Shown here piece by piece: positions 24,108 to 32,789 of a DNA stretch of 64,000 bases. A model generated the notes under the pieces. That model was not told the origin of the DNA and did no database searches. It saw nothing but the letters and a program-made list of their open reading frames with translations. Origin of the DNA: Micromonospora parva. Lineage in GTDB: Bacteria; Actinomycetota; Actinomycetes; Mycobacteriales; Micromonosporaceae. The position numbers were made by a program, and so were the translations under genes. Location: the NCBI RefSeq assembly GCF_000718515.1, contig NZ_JNZS01000001.1, positions 124,001 through 188,000 on the forward strand, read 5' to 3'. How positions within the stretch are numbered: the first letter of the stretch is position 1; the number at the start of each line of letters is the position of its first letter.

Positions 24108-25004
24108 ATGCCAACCGACAAGATCACCGCCGCCGCGGCGGGCAGCTGGACCCTGGGCGACCGCACCGTACGCCGGATGGGCTTCGGCTCCATGCGGATC
24201 ACCGCGAACCCCGACCCGGACCGGGCCGTCGCCCTGCTGCGCCGGGCCGTGGAGTTGGGCGTCAACCACATCGACACGGCCGCCTTCTACGTCTCACCCG
24301 GCGGCACCCTGCGGGTCGGCACCGGCCCGGCCCGCTACGCCACCGAGCTGATCCGCGCGGCGCTCGCCCCGTACCCGGACGAGCTGGTGATCGCCACCAA
24401 GGTCGGTTTCGGGTACGACCCGGAGGCGGGCTTCACCGAGGCGTTCACCCCGGCGCAGTTGCGCGATCAGGTCGAGGAGAACCTTCGCCGCCTCGGCCGC
24501 GACCAGCTGGACGTGGTGAACCTGCGCCTCGGCCGGGGGCCGGGCCCGGTGCCGCTGGCCGACCGGTTCGGCGCGCTCGCCGAGCTGCGGGCCGCCGGGC
24601 TGATCCGGCACCTCGGGCTCTCCAACGTCCGGCCGGAGCAGCTGGACGAGGTGGCGGGCATCGCGCCGGTGGTCTGTGTGCAGAACAACTACGGTGTGGA
24701 CGCCTACCGGGAGCAGGACCCGTTCGTCCGGCTCTGCGGTGAGCGGGGTATCGCCTACGTGCCGTTCTTCGCGCTCGCCGGCACCGGGCGGGAGGCGGGC
24801 GCGAGCGCCGCGCAGGGCGAGGCCGTCGAGGCGGTCGCCCGCGTCCACGGCGTCACCCCGCAGCAGGTACGCCTCGCCTGGACCCTGCACCAGGGCCCCC
24901 ACGTGCTGGCCATCCCCGGCACCGCGAACCCGGAGCACCTGGCGCAGAACGTGGCGGCCGGTGCCCTGCACCTGACCCCGGAGGACCTGACCCGGCTCGG
25001 TTGA
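24108..25004 (+). CDS. Aldo/keto reductase
   Basis: A 298-residue oxidoreductase with the (beta/alpha)8 AKR pattern. It has GFGSMRIT, then NHIDTAAFYV (catalytic Asp and Tyr near residues 52 and 57), then LVIATKVGFG (catalytic Lys near residue 90). The fourth residue, usually His, sits in LDVVNLRLG and is replaced, as in several actinobacterial AKR groups. The cofactor-binding C-terminus ends HVLAIPGTANPEHLAQNV. It probably reduces small carbonyls with NADPH. Loss of the His may alter substrate range. The ATG at 24108 lacks a strong ribosome site, so transcription may be leaderless. Confidence 0.9.
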   Translation: MPTDKITAAAAGSWTLGDRTVRRMGFGSMRITANPDPDRAVALLRRAVELGVNHIDTAAFYVSPGGTLRVGTGPARYATELIRAALAPYPDELVIATKVGFGYDPEAGFTEAFTPAQLRDQVEENLRRLGRDQLDVVNLRLGRGPGPVPLADRFGALAELRAAGLIRHLGLSNVRPEQLDEVAGIAPVVCVQNNYGVDAYREQDPFVRLCGERGIAYVPFFALAGTGREAGASAAQGEAVEAVARVHGVTPQQVRLAWTLHQGPHVLAIPGTANPEHLAQNVAAGALHLTPEDLTRLG

Positions 25005-25023
25005 CCGGCCACCCGGCCACCGC

Positions 25024-28000
25024 TCAGGCCCGCACGACGTGGACGACGATCTCGTAGCCGTTGCCCACGGTGCCGGAGAAACCCTCCGACAACGCGTCCA
25101 CCACTGTCAGCCTGAGCGCGAGGGTCTCGTGCGCGATGAGCACCTGATGCGTGGAGATCGCCGCCGCCACCTCCGGGGGCGCGGCGATCGACACGGTGAC
25201 CCGGTCGGACACCGCGAAGTCGGCGTCGCGGCGGGCCTGCTGGACGATGCGGACGACGTCGCGGGCGACGCCCTCGGCCGCCAGTTCGGGGGTGATCTCG
25301 GTGTCCAGCGCGATGGTCGCGCCGCGCTGGGTCTCCACCACCCAACCGGTGCGCGGCACCTCCGTGATCAGGATGTCGTCCGGGCCCACCTCGACCGGTG
25401 CGCCGTCGACCGACAGCGGGTACGTCCCGTTCGCCCGGACGCCGTCGACCAACTCCCGGGGTGGCACCCCGGCGATGGCCTTCGCGACGTGCTGGGTGCG
25501 GTTGCCGAACCGGCGTCCCAGGGTCCGGAAGTTCGCCTTGACCTGCACGTCGATGACACCGCTCTGCGGATCGAGCGGTTCGAGGACCTTGACGTTCAAC
25601 TCGTCGCCGATGTCGTCCAGCAACGCCTGCGGGAGAACCGTGCCGGCCGGCAGCCCCACCAGCGCCCGGCTCAACGGCTGCCGGATCCGCAGACCGCTCG
25701 CCTTACGCGCGGAGCGGCCCGCCTCCGCCAACGCCCGTGCCGTGGCCACCTGGGCCGACAACTCCGTGCTGATCAGTGTGGGGTCGGGGGTGGGCCAGGT
25801 CGCCAGGTGCACCGACTCCGGGGCTGACGCCGACCCCCGCCGGACGACCTGCTGCCACACCTCCTCCGTGACGAACGGAATGAACGGCGCGAGGAGCCGG
25901 GTGAGGATGTCGAGGCACTCGTACAGGGTGGTGAGCGCGTCGGGGTCGCCCTCCCAGAAGCGCTGTCGCGACCGCCGCACGTACCAGTTGGACAGGTCGT
26001 CGATGAAGTCGGCGAGCAGTCGGCCGGCGCGCGCCGTGTCGTAGTTCTGCAGTCGTTCGTCCACGGCGGCCGCGAGGGCGTGGACCTCGCCGACGATCCA
26101 CCGGTCCAGCACCGGCCGCTGGGCGACCGGCTGCGCCAGGTGCGGCGCCCACGTCGAGTTCGCCGCGTAGAGGGAGAAGAAGGCCGCGGTGTTCCAGTAG
26201 GTCATCAACACCTTGCGGACGATCTCGTCGAGCGGGCCGGGCCCGACCCGGCGCGGCGACCACGGTGAGCCGGAGCAGGCCATGAACCAGCGCACCGCGT
26301 CCGCACCGTGGGTGTCCATCAACGGGATCGGCAGCAGGATGTTGCCCAGGTGTTTGCTCATCTTGCGGCCGTCCTCGGCCAGGATGTGCCCGAGGCAGAC
26401 GACGTTCTCGTACGGGGACCGGTCGAAGACCAGCGTGCCCACCGCCATCAGCGTGTAGAACCAGCCCCGCGTCTGGTCGATCGCCTCACAGATGTACTGG
26501 GCCGGGTAGCTGCGTTCGAAGAGCTCCTTGCTGCCGGGCACGTGCGGGTAGCCCAACGACGCGAACGGCATCGCGCCGGAGTCGTACCAGGCGTCGATCA
26601 CCTCGGGGACGCGGGTGGCGGTCCGGCCGCAGTCCGGGCACGCGATGGTGATCTCGTCGACGTACGGGCGGTGCGGGTCCAACTCGGACAGGTCGGCGCC
26701 GGCCAGCTCGCCGAGCTCCGCACGGGAACCGACAGCTGTCACGTGGTTGTCGGGGCAGCGCCACAGCGGCAGCGGGGTGCCCCAGTACCGGGAGCGGGAC
26801 ACCGCCCAGTCGATGTTGTTCTTCAGCCAGTCGCCGTACCGGCCGTGTTTGATGTGCTCCGGGAACCAGTTGGTCTTCTCGTTCTCCCGGGTCAGCTCGT
26901 CGCGTACCTCGGTGGTCCGGATGTACCAGGACGGCTGCGCGTAGTACATCAGCGGGGTGTGGCACCGCCAGCAGTGCGGGTAGGGGTGCTCGAACGGCTC
27001 GTGCCGGAACAGCCGACCCGAGGTGCGGAGCCGGTCGATGAGCAACGCGTCGGCATCCTTGAAGAACACCCCGCCGACCAGCTCGATGTCGTCGGTGAAC
27101 CGCCCGTTCGGCGCGACCGGGTTGACCAGCGGCAACCCGTACGCGCGGCAGACGGCGAGGTCGTCGGCGCCGAAGGCCGGCGCCTGGTGCACCAGGCCGG
27201 TGCCGTCCTCGGTCGTGACGTACTCCGCGAGGACCACCCGGTGCGCGTCCGGGATGTCCACCAGGTCGAACGGCCGCTCGTACCGCAACCCCTCCAGGGC
27301 CGACCCCGCGACGGTCGCCAGGATCTCCGCATCGTCGCCGAGGACCCGCTGGGCCAGCGGTTCGGCGACGACGAAGGTGCCCTGCCCGGTGCGGGCCACC
27401 GCGTACGTCACGCCGGGATGGACGGCGACGGCGGTGTTGGACACCAGGGTCCACGGGGTGGTGGTCCAGATCAGCAGGTCGACGCCGTTGTGCCCGGCCA
27501 CCTCCCCGCGCACCGGGAACCGCACGTACACGGAAGGGTCGACGACTGTCTCGTACCCCTGCGCCACCTCGTGGTCGGAGAGCGTCGTGCCGTCGCGGGT
27601 GCAGTACGGGGCGACCCGGAAATCCTCCACCAGGCGCCCACCGTCGTGGATCTGCTTCAGTGACCACCAGACGCTGTCCACGTACTCCGGTGACATCGTC
27701 TGGTACGGGTGCTCCAGGTCGATCCAGTAACCCATCCGCTCACTGAGCTGGACGAACTCGTCGACGTGACGAAGCACCGAGGTGCGGCAGCGGGCGTTGA
27801 ACTCCGCGATGCCCATCTTCTCGATGTCGGGCTTGCCGCCGAGCCCCAGTTCCTTCTCGACCGCCAGCTCGACCGGTAGGCCGTGACAGTCCCAGCCGGC
27901 GCGGCGCGGCACCGAGAAGCCGCGCATCGTCCGGTACCGGGGAAAGAGGTCCTTGAAGACCCGCGCCTCGATGTGGTGGGTGCCCGGCGTGCCGTTGGCG

Positions 28001-28170
28001 GTCGGCGGTCCCTCGTAGAACACCCACGGGGTGCCGTCGGCCGTCTGCTCCAGACTCCGGGTGAACACCGAGTTGGCCTGCCACCACTCGATGACCGCGC
28101 GGTCCAGCACCGCGAAGTCGATCTTGGTGGGTAGTGGCACGAATGGCGACTTCGACGGACCGTCCGGCAC
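25024..28170 (-). CDS. ileS: Isoleucine--tRNA ligase
   Basis: Class I aminoacyl-tRNA synthetase of about 1048 residues, charging tRNA-Ile. The HIGH-equivalent is in PPTANGTPGTHHIEARVFKD near residue 60, the tryptophan-rich editing region includes LLIWTTTPWTLVSNTAVAV, and the KMSKS-equivalent is GRKMSKHLGN near residue 605, all in the form seen in actinobacteria. The anticodon-binding domain follows (WIVGEVHALAAAVDERLQ). GTG at 28170 is chosen because GGGAG stands seven bases upstream; an ATG at 28194 is in frame but has no good ribosome site. A T-box leader upstream couples expression to uncharged tRNA-Ile. Confidence 0.96.
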   Translation of the reverse strand: MPDGPSKSPFVPLPTKIDFAVLDRAVIEWWQANSVFTRSLEQTADGTPWVFYEGPPTANGTPGTHHIEARVFKDLFPRYRTMRGFSVPRRAGWDCHGLPVELAVEKELGLGGKPDIEKMGIAEFNARCRTSVLRHVDEFVQLSERMGYWIDLEHPYQTMSPEYVDSVWWSLKQIHDGGRLVEDFRVAPYCTRDGTTLSDHEVAQGYETVVDPSVYVRFPVRGEVAGHNGVDLLIWTTTPWTLVSNTAVAVHPGVTYAVARTGQGTFVVAEPLAQRVLGDDAEILATVAGSALEGLRYERPFDLVDIPDAHRVVLAEYVTTEDGTGLVHQAPAFGADDLAVCRAYGLPLVNPVAPNGRFTDDIELVGGVFFKDADALLIDRLRTSGRLFRHEPFEHPYPHCWRCHTPLMYYAQPSWYIRTTEVRDELTRENEKTNWFPEHIKHGRYGDWLKNNIDWAVSRSRYWGTPLPLWRCPDNHVTAVGSRAELGELAGADLSELDPHRPYVDEITIACPDCGRTATRVPEVIDAWYDSGAMPFASLGYPHVPGSKELFERSYPAQYICEAIDQTRGWFYTLMAVGTLVFDRSPYENVVCLGHILAEDGRKMSKHLGNILLPIPLMDTHGADAVRWFMACSGSPWSPRRVGPGPLDEIVRKVLMTYWNTAAFFSLYAANSTWAPHLAQPVAQRPVLDRWIVGEVHALAAAVDERLQNYDTARAGRLLADFIDDLSNWYVRRSRQRFWEGDPDALTTLYECLDILTRLLAPFIPFVTEEVWQQVVRRGSASAPESVHLATWPTPDPTLISTELSAQVATARALAEAGRSARKASGLRIRQPLSRALVGLPAGTVLPQALLDDIGDELNVKVLEPLDPQSGVIDVQVKANFRTLGRRFGNRTQHVAKAIAGVPPRELVDGVRANGTYPLSVDGAPVEVGPDDILITEVPRTGWVVETQRGATIALDTEITPELAAEGVARDVVRIVQQARRDADFAVSDRVTVSIAAPPEVAAAISTHQVLIAHETLALRLTVVDALSEGFSGTVGNGYEIVVHVVRA

Positions 28171-28196
28171 CGACGCTCTCCCTACACTCCACATCC

Positions 28197-28425
28197 GCTC
28201 ACGCGGGCATCAGCTCACTGCCCACGCGGGGACGAAGCGCCGGGCGTATGGCCAGGACTCCGCGGTACCACCCCGCTTGCGCCCCGATGGTGCGGGCGCC
28301 GCTCAATTCTGCGACGTGACGTGCCGCTGCGTCCGGTTCTACTGAGGCGGCCAGGCTGCCCGTTCTTCCGGAGGCTCCCCGGTGATGGCCGGATCGGTGC
28401 CGATGCCGCCAGCATAGCTGTCCGT
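28197..28425 (-). ncRNA. T-box riboswitch (ileS leader)
   Basis: Read on the minus strand, the leader contains GGGTGGTACCGCGGAG (28258-28274), the universal T-box antiterminator/antisequestrator sequence that pairs with the NCCA end of uncharged tRNA. Upstream is a stem-I-like region with GGCCATCACCGGGGAG, in which ATC (28384-28386) is a plausible Ile specifier, followed by AGTAGAACCGGACG, familiar from actinobacterial ileS leaders. No U-run follows the T-box, so control is probably at translation initiation, as known for actinobacterial ileS. End points are approximate. Confidence 0.9.
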
Positions 28426-28448
28426 GCGCGGGGCTCGTGGCCGGAGTG

Positions 28449-29114
28449 CTAGCCGTGCGACCAGACGCGCAGCGGGCCGGTGGTGGTGAAGCCCGCGCGA
28501 AGCGCCGGTGACAGGTCCTGGGTGGTTTCGTAGCCGACCAGCGGCGCGTCGGGCACTGTGGCGCACACCGCGCGCCAGACGTCGTGGGCGGTGCCGGTGC
28601 GGGTGAACAGGTTGGAGACGCCGTACGGGCCGTCCCCGCTGAGCACCGCTCCACCGGTGAGCTCGCCCCGATCGTCGTGGCGGGCGAGCACCAGCACCCG
28701 CGGGTCGGCCAGGAGCGCGGGGCGGAACAGGGCCCCACCGCCGTGTACCTCCGCCCAGGACGCCAGGTCGTCGGGGGTGCTGACCCGGTCGAGGGGCGCG
28801 TCGGCCGGCGGGGCGGCCGGTTGCCGCTGGATCCACTGCGCGTCGAAGAGCACCCGGAAGCCGTACCCGGACAGGTCGAGATCGGCGAAGCTGTCCTTCA
28901 CCGTCGCGCCGGGCCCCGCGTCCAACCGCGCCAGCAGGGCCTCGGCGTCGACGCCCGGTCGCAGGGTGACCGCGTCCGGGTACCACTGTGGCGACCGGCG
29001 CGGGACCGACCAGGCGTCGGCGTCGGTACGGCCGGGCAGCCCGTGGCTGCCGCAGACGATGTCGCACCACTCGGCGTTGTTGCGGGCCGCCGCCACCCGC
29101 TCGTCGTCCCGCAC
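28449..29114 (-). CDS. Acetyltransferase-like (GNAT) protein
   Basis: A 221-residue soluble protein. The second half has GNAT-like features: VLVLARHDDRGELTGGAVLSGDGPYGVSNLFTRTG near residues 135-172 resembles strands 2-4, and LVGYETTQDLSPALRAGFTTTGPLRVW the end of the fold. The N-terminal part (NAEWCDIVCGSHGLPG; WYPDAVTLRPG) is seen in actinobacterial proteins annotated only as hypothetical. A canonical acetyl-CoA pyrophosphate loop is not obvious, so catalytic activity is uncertain. The start is a GTG at 29114. It ends just before the ileS leader. Confidence 0.6.
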   Translation of the reverse strand: MRDDERVAAARNNAEWCDIVCGSHGLPGRTDADAWSVPRRSPQWYPDAVTLRPGVDAEALLARLDAGPGATVKDSFADLDLSGYGFRVLFDAQWIQRQPAAPPADAPLDRVSTPDDLASWAEVHGGGALFRPALLADPRVLVLARHDDRGELTGGAVLSGDGPYGVSNLFTRTGTAHDVWRAVCATVPDAPLVGYETTQDLSPALRAGFTTTGPLRVWSHG

Positions 29115-29143
29115 GCCAGCAGCCTAGGCGGCCCGGGTGCCGC

Positions 29144-29692
29144 TCACCGCGCGTAGGTCAGGTCCATCGTGTCGGTGTGCCCGGACCAGCTCAGGTCGAG
29201 GCGCCAGCAACCGGCCCGCGGCAGGTCGATGATCGACGGACCGGGACCGCCGGGGACCTCCCGGATCACCTGCGTGTCGGTGCCGTCCAACCTCGCGGTG
29301 ATCACCAGGGTTGCCGGTGCGACCGGGTCGGGCGAGGTCGTGACGGCGCGGGCCACCCAGAGGATCTTGTTGTTCGACCCGTCGTCGCGGACCTGCCGCA
29401 GCGGATGGGCGAACAGCACCGCCACGATGTCCCCCTTCGCGCCGAAGACGTGCGGAACCCGCGCGTCCCCGCTGAATCCGGCGTCCGCCCAGTCCGGCAG
29501 CGGCCCGGTCTCGACCCGCGAGCCGCAGCCCGTCGCGGCGCTCGCCGTGGTGGCGGCGGTGGTGGCCGTGGTGGCGCTCGCCGTGGCGGCGGTCGTGGCA
29601 GCCGGTGCGGCCGACCCGCCGCTGGTCGTGGCCGTGCACCCCGCCAACAGGACCACCGATGACACCAGCGTCAACCTGCCCCGTGAACCCAT
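29144..29692 (-). CDS. Predicted lipoprotein with Ala/Thr-rich linker
   Basis: A 182-residue exported protein. The signal peptide ends in the lipobox VLLAGC (Cys 19). An Ala/Thr repeat of about 33 residues (TTAATASATTATTAATTA) forms a flexible tether. The folded part (residues 55-182) is beta-rich with Cys at GCGSRV and GCWRLDLSW, probably a disulfide. The C-terminal pattern (PRAGCWRLDLSWSGHTDTMDL) is common in actinobacterial lipoproteins of unknown function. It sits downstream of the sigma/anti-sigma pair and may be part of that operon. Confidence 0.72.
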   Translation of the reverse strand: MGSRGRLTLVSSVVLLAGCTATTSGGSAAPAATTAATASATTATTAATTASAATGCGSRVETGPLPDWADAGFSGDARVPHVFGAKGDIVAVLFAHPLRQVRDDGSNNKILWVARAVTTSPDPVAPATLVITARLDGTDTQVIREVPGGPGPSIIDLPRAGCWRLDLSWSGHTDTMDLTYAR

Positions 29693-29794
29693 CCGTGCTC
29701 CTCCGGTACACCGGCCGCCACCTCGGGCTGGAACAGACCGGGCGACGGCGAATCGTCGTGTCTTCAGGACACCGCCCGGGCCGGCCCGGTTCCC

Positions 29795-30514
29795 TCAGCG
29801 CAGCGAGCGGGCGATCTCGATCGCCTCGGCCCTGGTGAGGTGGCCCTCCAGCCGGTAGCTCACCTCGTTGTCCTGCCAGATCAGGGTCGAGGCGGCCAGC
29901 CGGGCGGTCTCCCGGCGGATCCCACCCGCCCGGTCCACGTAGGACAGCACGTGTGGGCCGTCGACCCACACGGCGAAGTCGCCGTTGACCTGGACCCAGT
30001 TCGCGCCCGGCGGCGTGACCTCCTTGTGGAAGGCCAGGTCGAGGTGACCGTCGAACGCGTCGACGCGCAGCGCGCCCCCGTCGTAGAGCAGCGTCGCCAC
30101 CCGGTACCTGCCGGTGGCGTCCGGATCGGCGACCAGCACCCGCTCGGGTGGGCCCAGCTTCGCCGGCAGGCGGATCGGAAACCGTACCGCCCGCTGCGCC
30201 TCGTCCAGGGCGACGACCCGCTGCCCGGGTAACGGCGACGCGGTGGCACCGGGCGGTGTCGGTGCGGGCGCGGTGGCGATGCTGACACCGGCGAAGCGCA
30301 GCAGCCCGGTGACAACGTCGGCGATGGCGGCCCGGGTCGGCGGCAACACCGCCACCAGCACTGTGACGAGCGCCACCGCGGCGAGCGAACGCCACCGGCG
30401 CCGCCGGGGCGCGGGCGTGCTGAGTCGGACGCGGACGCGGGCGCTCACGTCGGGCGGATCGGGTGTGTCCAGCCAGGTGGACAGGTCCCGCAGTTCCCGT
30501 TCGAGGTCACCCAT
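29795..30514 (-). CDS. Membrane protein paired with ECF sigma factor, probable anti-sigma factor
   Basis: A 239-residue protein with an N-terminal cytoplasmic segment (residues 1-43, LERELRDLSTWLDTPDPPDVSARVRVRL), one membrane helix (about 43-60, SLAAVALVTVLVAVLPP) and an external domain of about 170 residues with paired beta strands (RYRVATLLYDGGALRVDAF; WVQVNGDFAVWVDGPHVLSYV). The zinc motif HxxxCxxC of ZAS anti-sigma factors is absent. The start overlaps the sigma gene by eight bases, the normal arrangement for a cognate anti-sigma factor. Role inferred from this coupling. Confidence 0.78.
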   Translation of the reverse strand: MGDLERELRDLSTWLDTPDPPDVSARVRVRLSTPAPRRRRWRSLAAVALVTVLVAVLPPTRAAIADVVTGLLRFAGVSIATAPAPTPPGATASPLPGQRVVALDEAQRAVRFPIRLPAKLGPPERVLVADPDATGRYRVATLLYDGGALRVDAFDGHLDLAFHKEVTPPGANWVQVNGDFAVWVDGPHVLSYVDRAGGIRRETARLAASTLIWQDNEVSYRLEGHLTRAEAIEIARSLR

Positions 30515-31088
30515 GTCGGACCTCCTCCCGGTCGAGCAGGGTGCGAAGCTTCGCCAGCGCCCTGGAGGTGCGCGACTTCACAGTGCCCCGGGGCCAGCCC
30601 AGCGTCGCCACCGTCTCCTCCTCGCTGAGATCGAGGAAGAACCGGCAGACGATCACCTCGCGGTCGCGTACCGGCAGTTGCCGTAGGGCCCGCACCAGCG
30701 ACGCCCGGCGCTCCCCGGCGAGGACCGCGCCGACAGCGTCGTCCTCGGCGACCTCGGACGTGGGGTCCGCTGCCGCCGCCCGCAGCACGAGCCCGTCGCG
30801 CCGGCCCCGGGAGCGGTGCAGGTTGCGGGTCTCGTTGGCGACGATCGCCAGCAGCCACGACCGGAAGGACGCCTCGCCCCGGTAACGGGACAGCTTCCGG
30901 TACGCCTTCACGAACGCCTCCTGGATGACGTCCTCGGAGTCCGAGCCGGCACCGAGCAGCACCGCCGTCCGGTACGCGGACGCGGTGTGCCGGGTGACCA
31001 GGAGGTCGTACGCCTCCAGGTCACCTGTCCGAGCACGGGTGACGAGCGCCTCGTCGTCCAGGGCAGCCTCCGTTCGCATCACCCACAT
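30507..31088 (-). CDS. ECF RNA polymerase sigma factor
   Basis: A 193-residue sigma-70 family factor of the ECF type. Region 2 is LVTRHTASAYRTAVLLGAGSDSEDVIQEAFVKAYRKLSRYRGEASFRSWLLAIVANETRNL. Region 4 is LRQLPVRDREVIVCRFFLDLSEEETVATLGWPRGTVKSRTSRALAKLRTLL. Start is taken at ATG 31088 (a second ATG is at 31079); the frame is open to 31217 but that part is Pro/Arg-rich and would overlap the promoter of the divergent gene. It forms an operon with the probable anti-sigma gene. Target promoters and signal are unknown. Confidence 0.93.
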   Translation of the reverse strand: MWVMRTEAALDDEALVTRARTGDLEAYDLLVTRHTASAYRTAVLLGAGSDSEDVIQEAFVKAYRKLSRYRGEASFRSWLLAIVANETRNLHRSRGRRDGLVLRAAAADPTSEVAEDDAVGAVLAGERRASLVRALRQLPVRDREVIVCRFFLDLSEEETVATLGWPRGTVKSRTSRALAKLRTLLDREEVRHG

Positions 31089-31215
31089 GACACCGCCCAC
31101 CCGCCGCGGGTTCCACAGGGATTTCCGACCCGGATCAGCTCTCTCCCACCGGGCGTGCAGCCTATTGCCAGGAATCGGTGCTGCACTGGAGGGGCGTCGA
31201 GGAGAGGGGCGGGGC

Positions 31216-31551
31216 ATGAGCTGGTTCAGTCGCCGGTCACGGGGTGCCGAGACGACCCCGACGAAGCTGGACCGGGAGGCGACCCGCGACGACCTCGCGG
31301 CGCTGGAGGCGTTCGTCGCCAGCCGGCGCGGGGTGGAGTTCTACCTGGAGCCGGAGACGACCGCCACGGACACCACGGTCGTGGCGATCGCCCACGACGG
31401 CGAGTGGATCCGTCGTCGTACCGGAACGCCCCGCGCGGCCGGGGCCATCGCCCGCAAGCACGCGGTGCCGTTGTACGAGGCGGCGCGCACCGGCTACCCG
31501 GAGCGGATGCGGACCTGGAGTCGGGCCCACCCGGAACGCCACGCCCGCTGA
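31216..31551 (+). CDS. Small hypothetical protein
   Basis: A 111-residue soluble protein: a basic start (MSWFSRRSRGAETTPTKLDR), then AALEAFVASRRGVEFYLEPETTATDTTVVAIAHDGEWIRRR and AGAIARKHAVPLYEAARTGYPERMRTW. Proteins with this FVASRRGVEFYLEPET...AIARKHAVPLYDAARVGYP pattern are widespread in actinobacteria and have no assigned function. GGAGAGGGG precedes the ATG at 31216. It diverges from the sigma-factor gene. Confidence 0.8.
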   Translation: MSWFSRRSRGAETTPTKLDREATRDDLAALEAFVASRRGVEFYLEPETTATDTTVVAIAHDGEWIRRRTGTPRAAGAIARKHAVPLYEAARTGYPERMRTWSRAHPERHAR

Positions 31552-31553
31552 GG

Positions 31554-32271
31554 TCAGGCGGCCTCGACGGCTGACCGGGCCTGCTCAGCCGTCATCGGCT
31601 CGGCGTGGCTGGAGACGTACCACAGGTAGTCGTCCCAGAGCAGTCGGCGGACCAGGTCCAGGTCGGGGCCGTCGTCGGGTCGGCGCAGGTGTGCCGGCGG
31701 CGGGTAGAAGCAGTCGCCGAGCAGCATGACGCCCGAGTCCGGCACCAGCACGACCGTCGAATCTGGGGCGTGGCCGCCGCCGACGTGCCGTAACCCGACG
31801 CCCACCGACAACTCGTCGACATCGGTGAAGGTCCGGGTTGGCGGCAGGATGGTGAAGTCCGCCCAGGAATCCATCGCACGGGCTCGCGCCCGGAAGCTCG
31901 GGCCGAGGCGGGGGTCGGCGCGTACCCGCTCGTCCAGATAGTGGTGACTCCAGGGCCGGGCAGCCTCAGCGCGTAGCAGCGGCACCGCCGTCTCGTGTCC
32001 GACGATCTCCACGCCGGGCCAGGCGCAAGCGCCCCAGACGTGGTCCCAGTGGTGGTGGGTGTAGACCAGCCAGCGGGGCCGTGGCAGCCCGGCTGCGGCG
32101 AGCGCGGCCTGGATCGCGCGGGCGTGCGTGGGGCTCTGCCCGGCGTCGATCATCACACTGCCGCGCTCGTCGGCCACGACGGCGACGCCGGCCTGGACCG
32201 CCTCGGGGTCGGGGTCGCCTGGACAGACCCAGACACGGCCGGCCCAGGTGGTGGAACTGTGGGACGGCCAT
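31554..32271 (-). CDS. Metallo-beta-lactamase-fold hydrolase with apparent N-terminal frameshift
   Basis: A predicted MBL-fold enzyme of about 238 residues. The main frame carries a full metal site: THHHWDHVW (HxHxDH), a later GGGHAPDST, and GVMLLGDCFYPP (Asp). The frame has no good start codon. A well-placed ATG at 32271, with GGAG nine bases upstream, opens MAVPQFHHL in the neighbouring frame. Removing one C from the CCC at 32243-32245 (one G on the coding strand) joins it as MAVPQFHHL-AGRVWVCPGDPDPEAV, which is natural for the family. The span is 718 bases, one over a codon multiple. Either a sequencing error or a real frameshift leaves the gene broken at residue 9-10. Confidence 0.75.
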
Positions 32272-32391
32272 GGTGATCGATCTCCGACATTGATCGCGGT
32301 TCGCCGCTGTGGCGGTGCCGATCCTAGGTCAGCACGCCGTCGGGCACCGTCCTGCCGGACGATCGGCGCAGGCCAGGATGGGTTCGGCGGT

Positions 32392-32462
32392 CCTTTGCTC
32401 TGCTGCCCTGTACGCACCGGCGACGCCCCGTGCCTGGTGCACATAGGGCAGCAGAGCAAAGG
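32392..32462. repeat. Inverted-repeat element with 18-bp perfect arms
   Basis: CCTTTGCTCTGCTGCCCT (32392-32409) is repeated exactly in reverse complement at 32445-32462, with a 35-base loop that itself pairs partly (GCACC with GGTGC). The stem has extra length but no U-run, so it is not a standard terminator. I recall similar CTTTGCTCTGC palindromes scattered in Micromonospora genomes, which would make it a REP-like or non-autonomous mobile element. It lies between the MBL gene and the cobalamin riboswitch. Confidence 0.8.
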
Positions 32463-32580
32463 GCGTCGCGCATCGATCTGGGGCGTCGCGAGGCGCGGAG
32501 CCGCATTCACGCCGATCGGCGAGGCTCGATCGGTGGTGTCCGCCTGGTGGGGCTGGACCGGCGTTGACCGGCGGCGCAGG

Positions 32581-32750
32581 GGTGTGGCAGCATTCGCAGC
32601 CTGACGGCAGTGAAGGAAGTCGGTGCGAATCCGACGCGGTCCCGCCACTGTCACCGGGGAGCGATCCCCCCTCGTGAGTCACGGCCGTGTGTCTGCGGTT
32701 GGAAGGCCGGGGGAGAGCGTCGATCCGGAAGCCAGGATACTTCGGCCGTC
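32581..32750 (+). ncRNA. Cobalamin riboswitch
   Basis: The hallmark segments appear in order: GAAGTCGGTGCGAATCCGAC (32615-32634), GCGGTCCCGCCACTGT, a variable hairpin, then GGAAGCCAGGATAC (32727-32740), the B12 box. The adenosylcobalamin aptamer therefore spans about 170 bases. It stands before cobN and the rest of the cobalamin operon on the same strand, so expression should fall when coenzyme B12 is plentiful. No U-run terminator is evident; control by ribosome-site masking is more likely. Confidence 0.95.
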
Positions 32751-32789
32751 GGGACGTACCCCAGGGCGTGGACACCCGAGGAGGACCCG

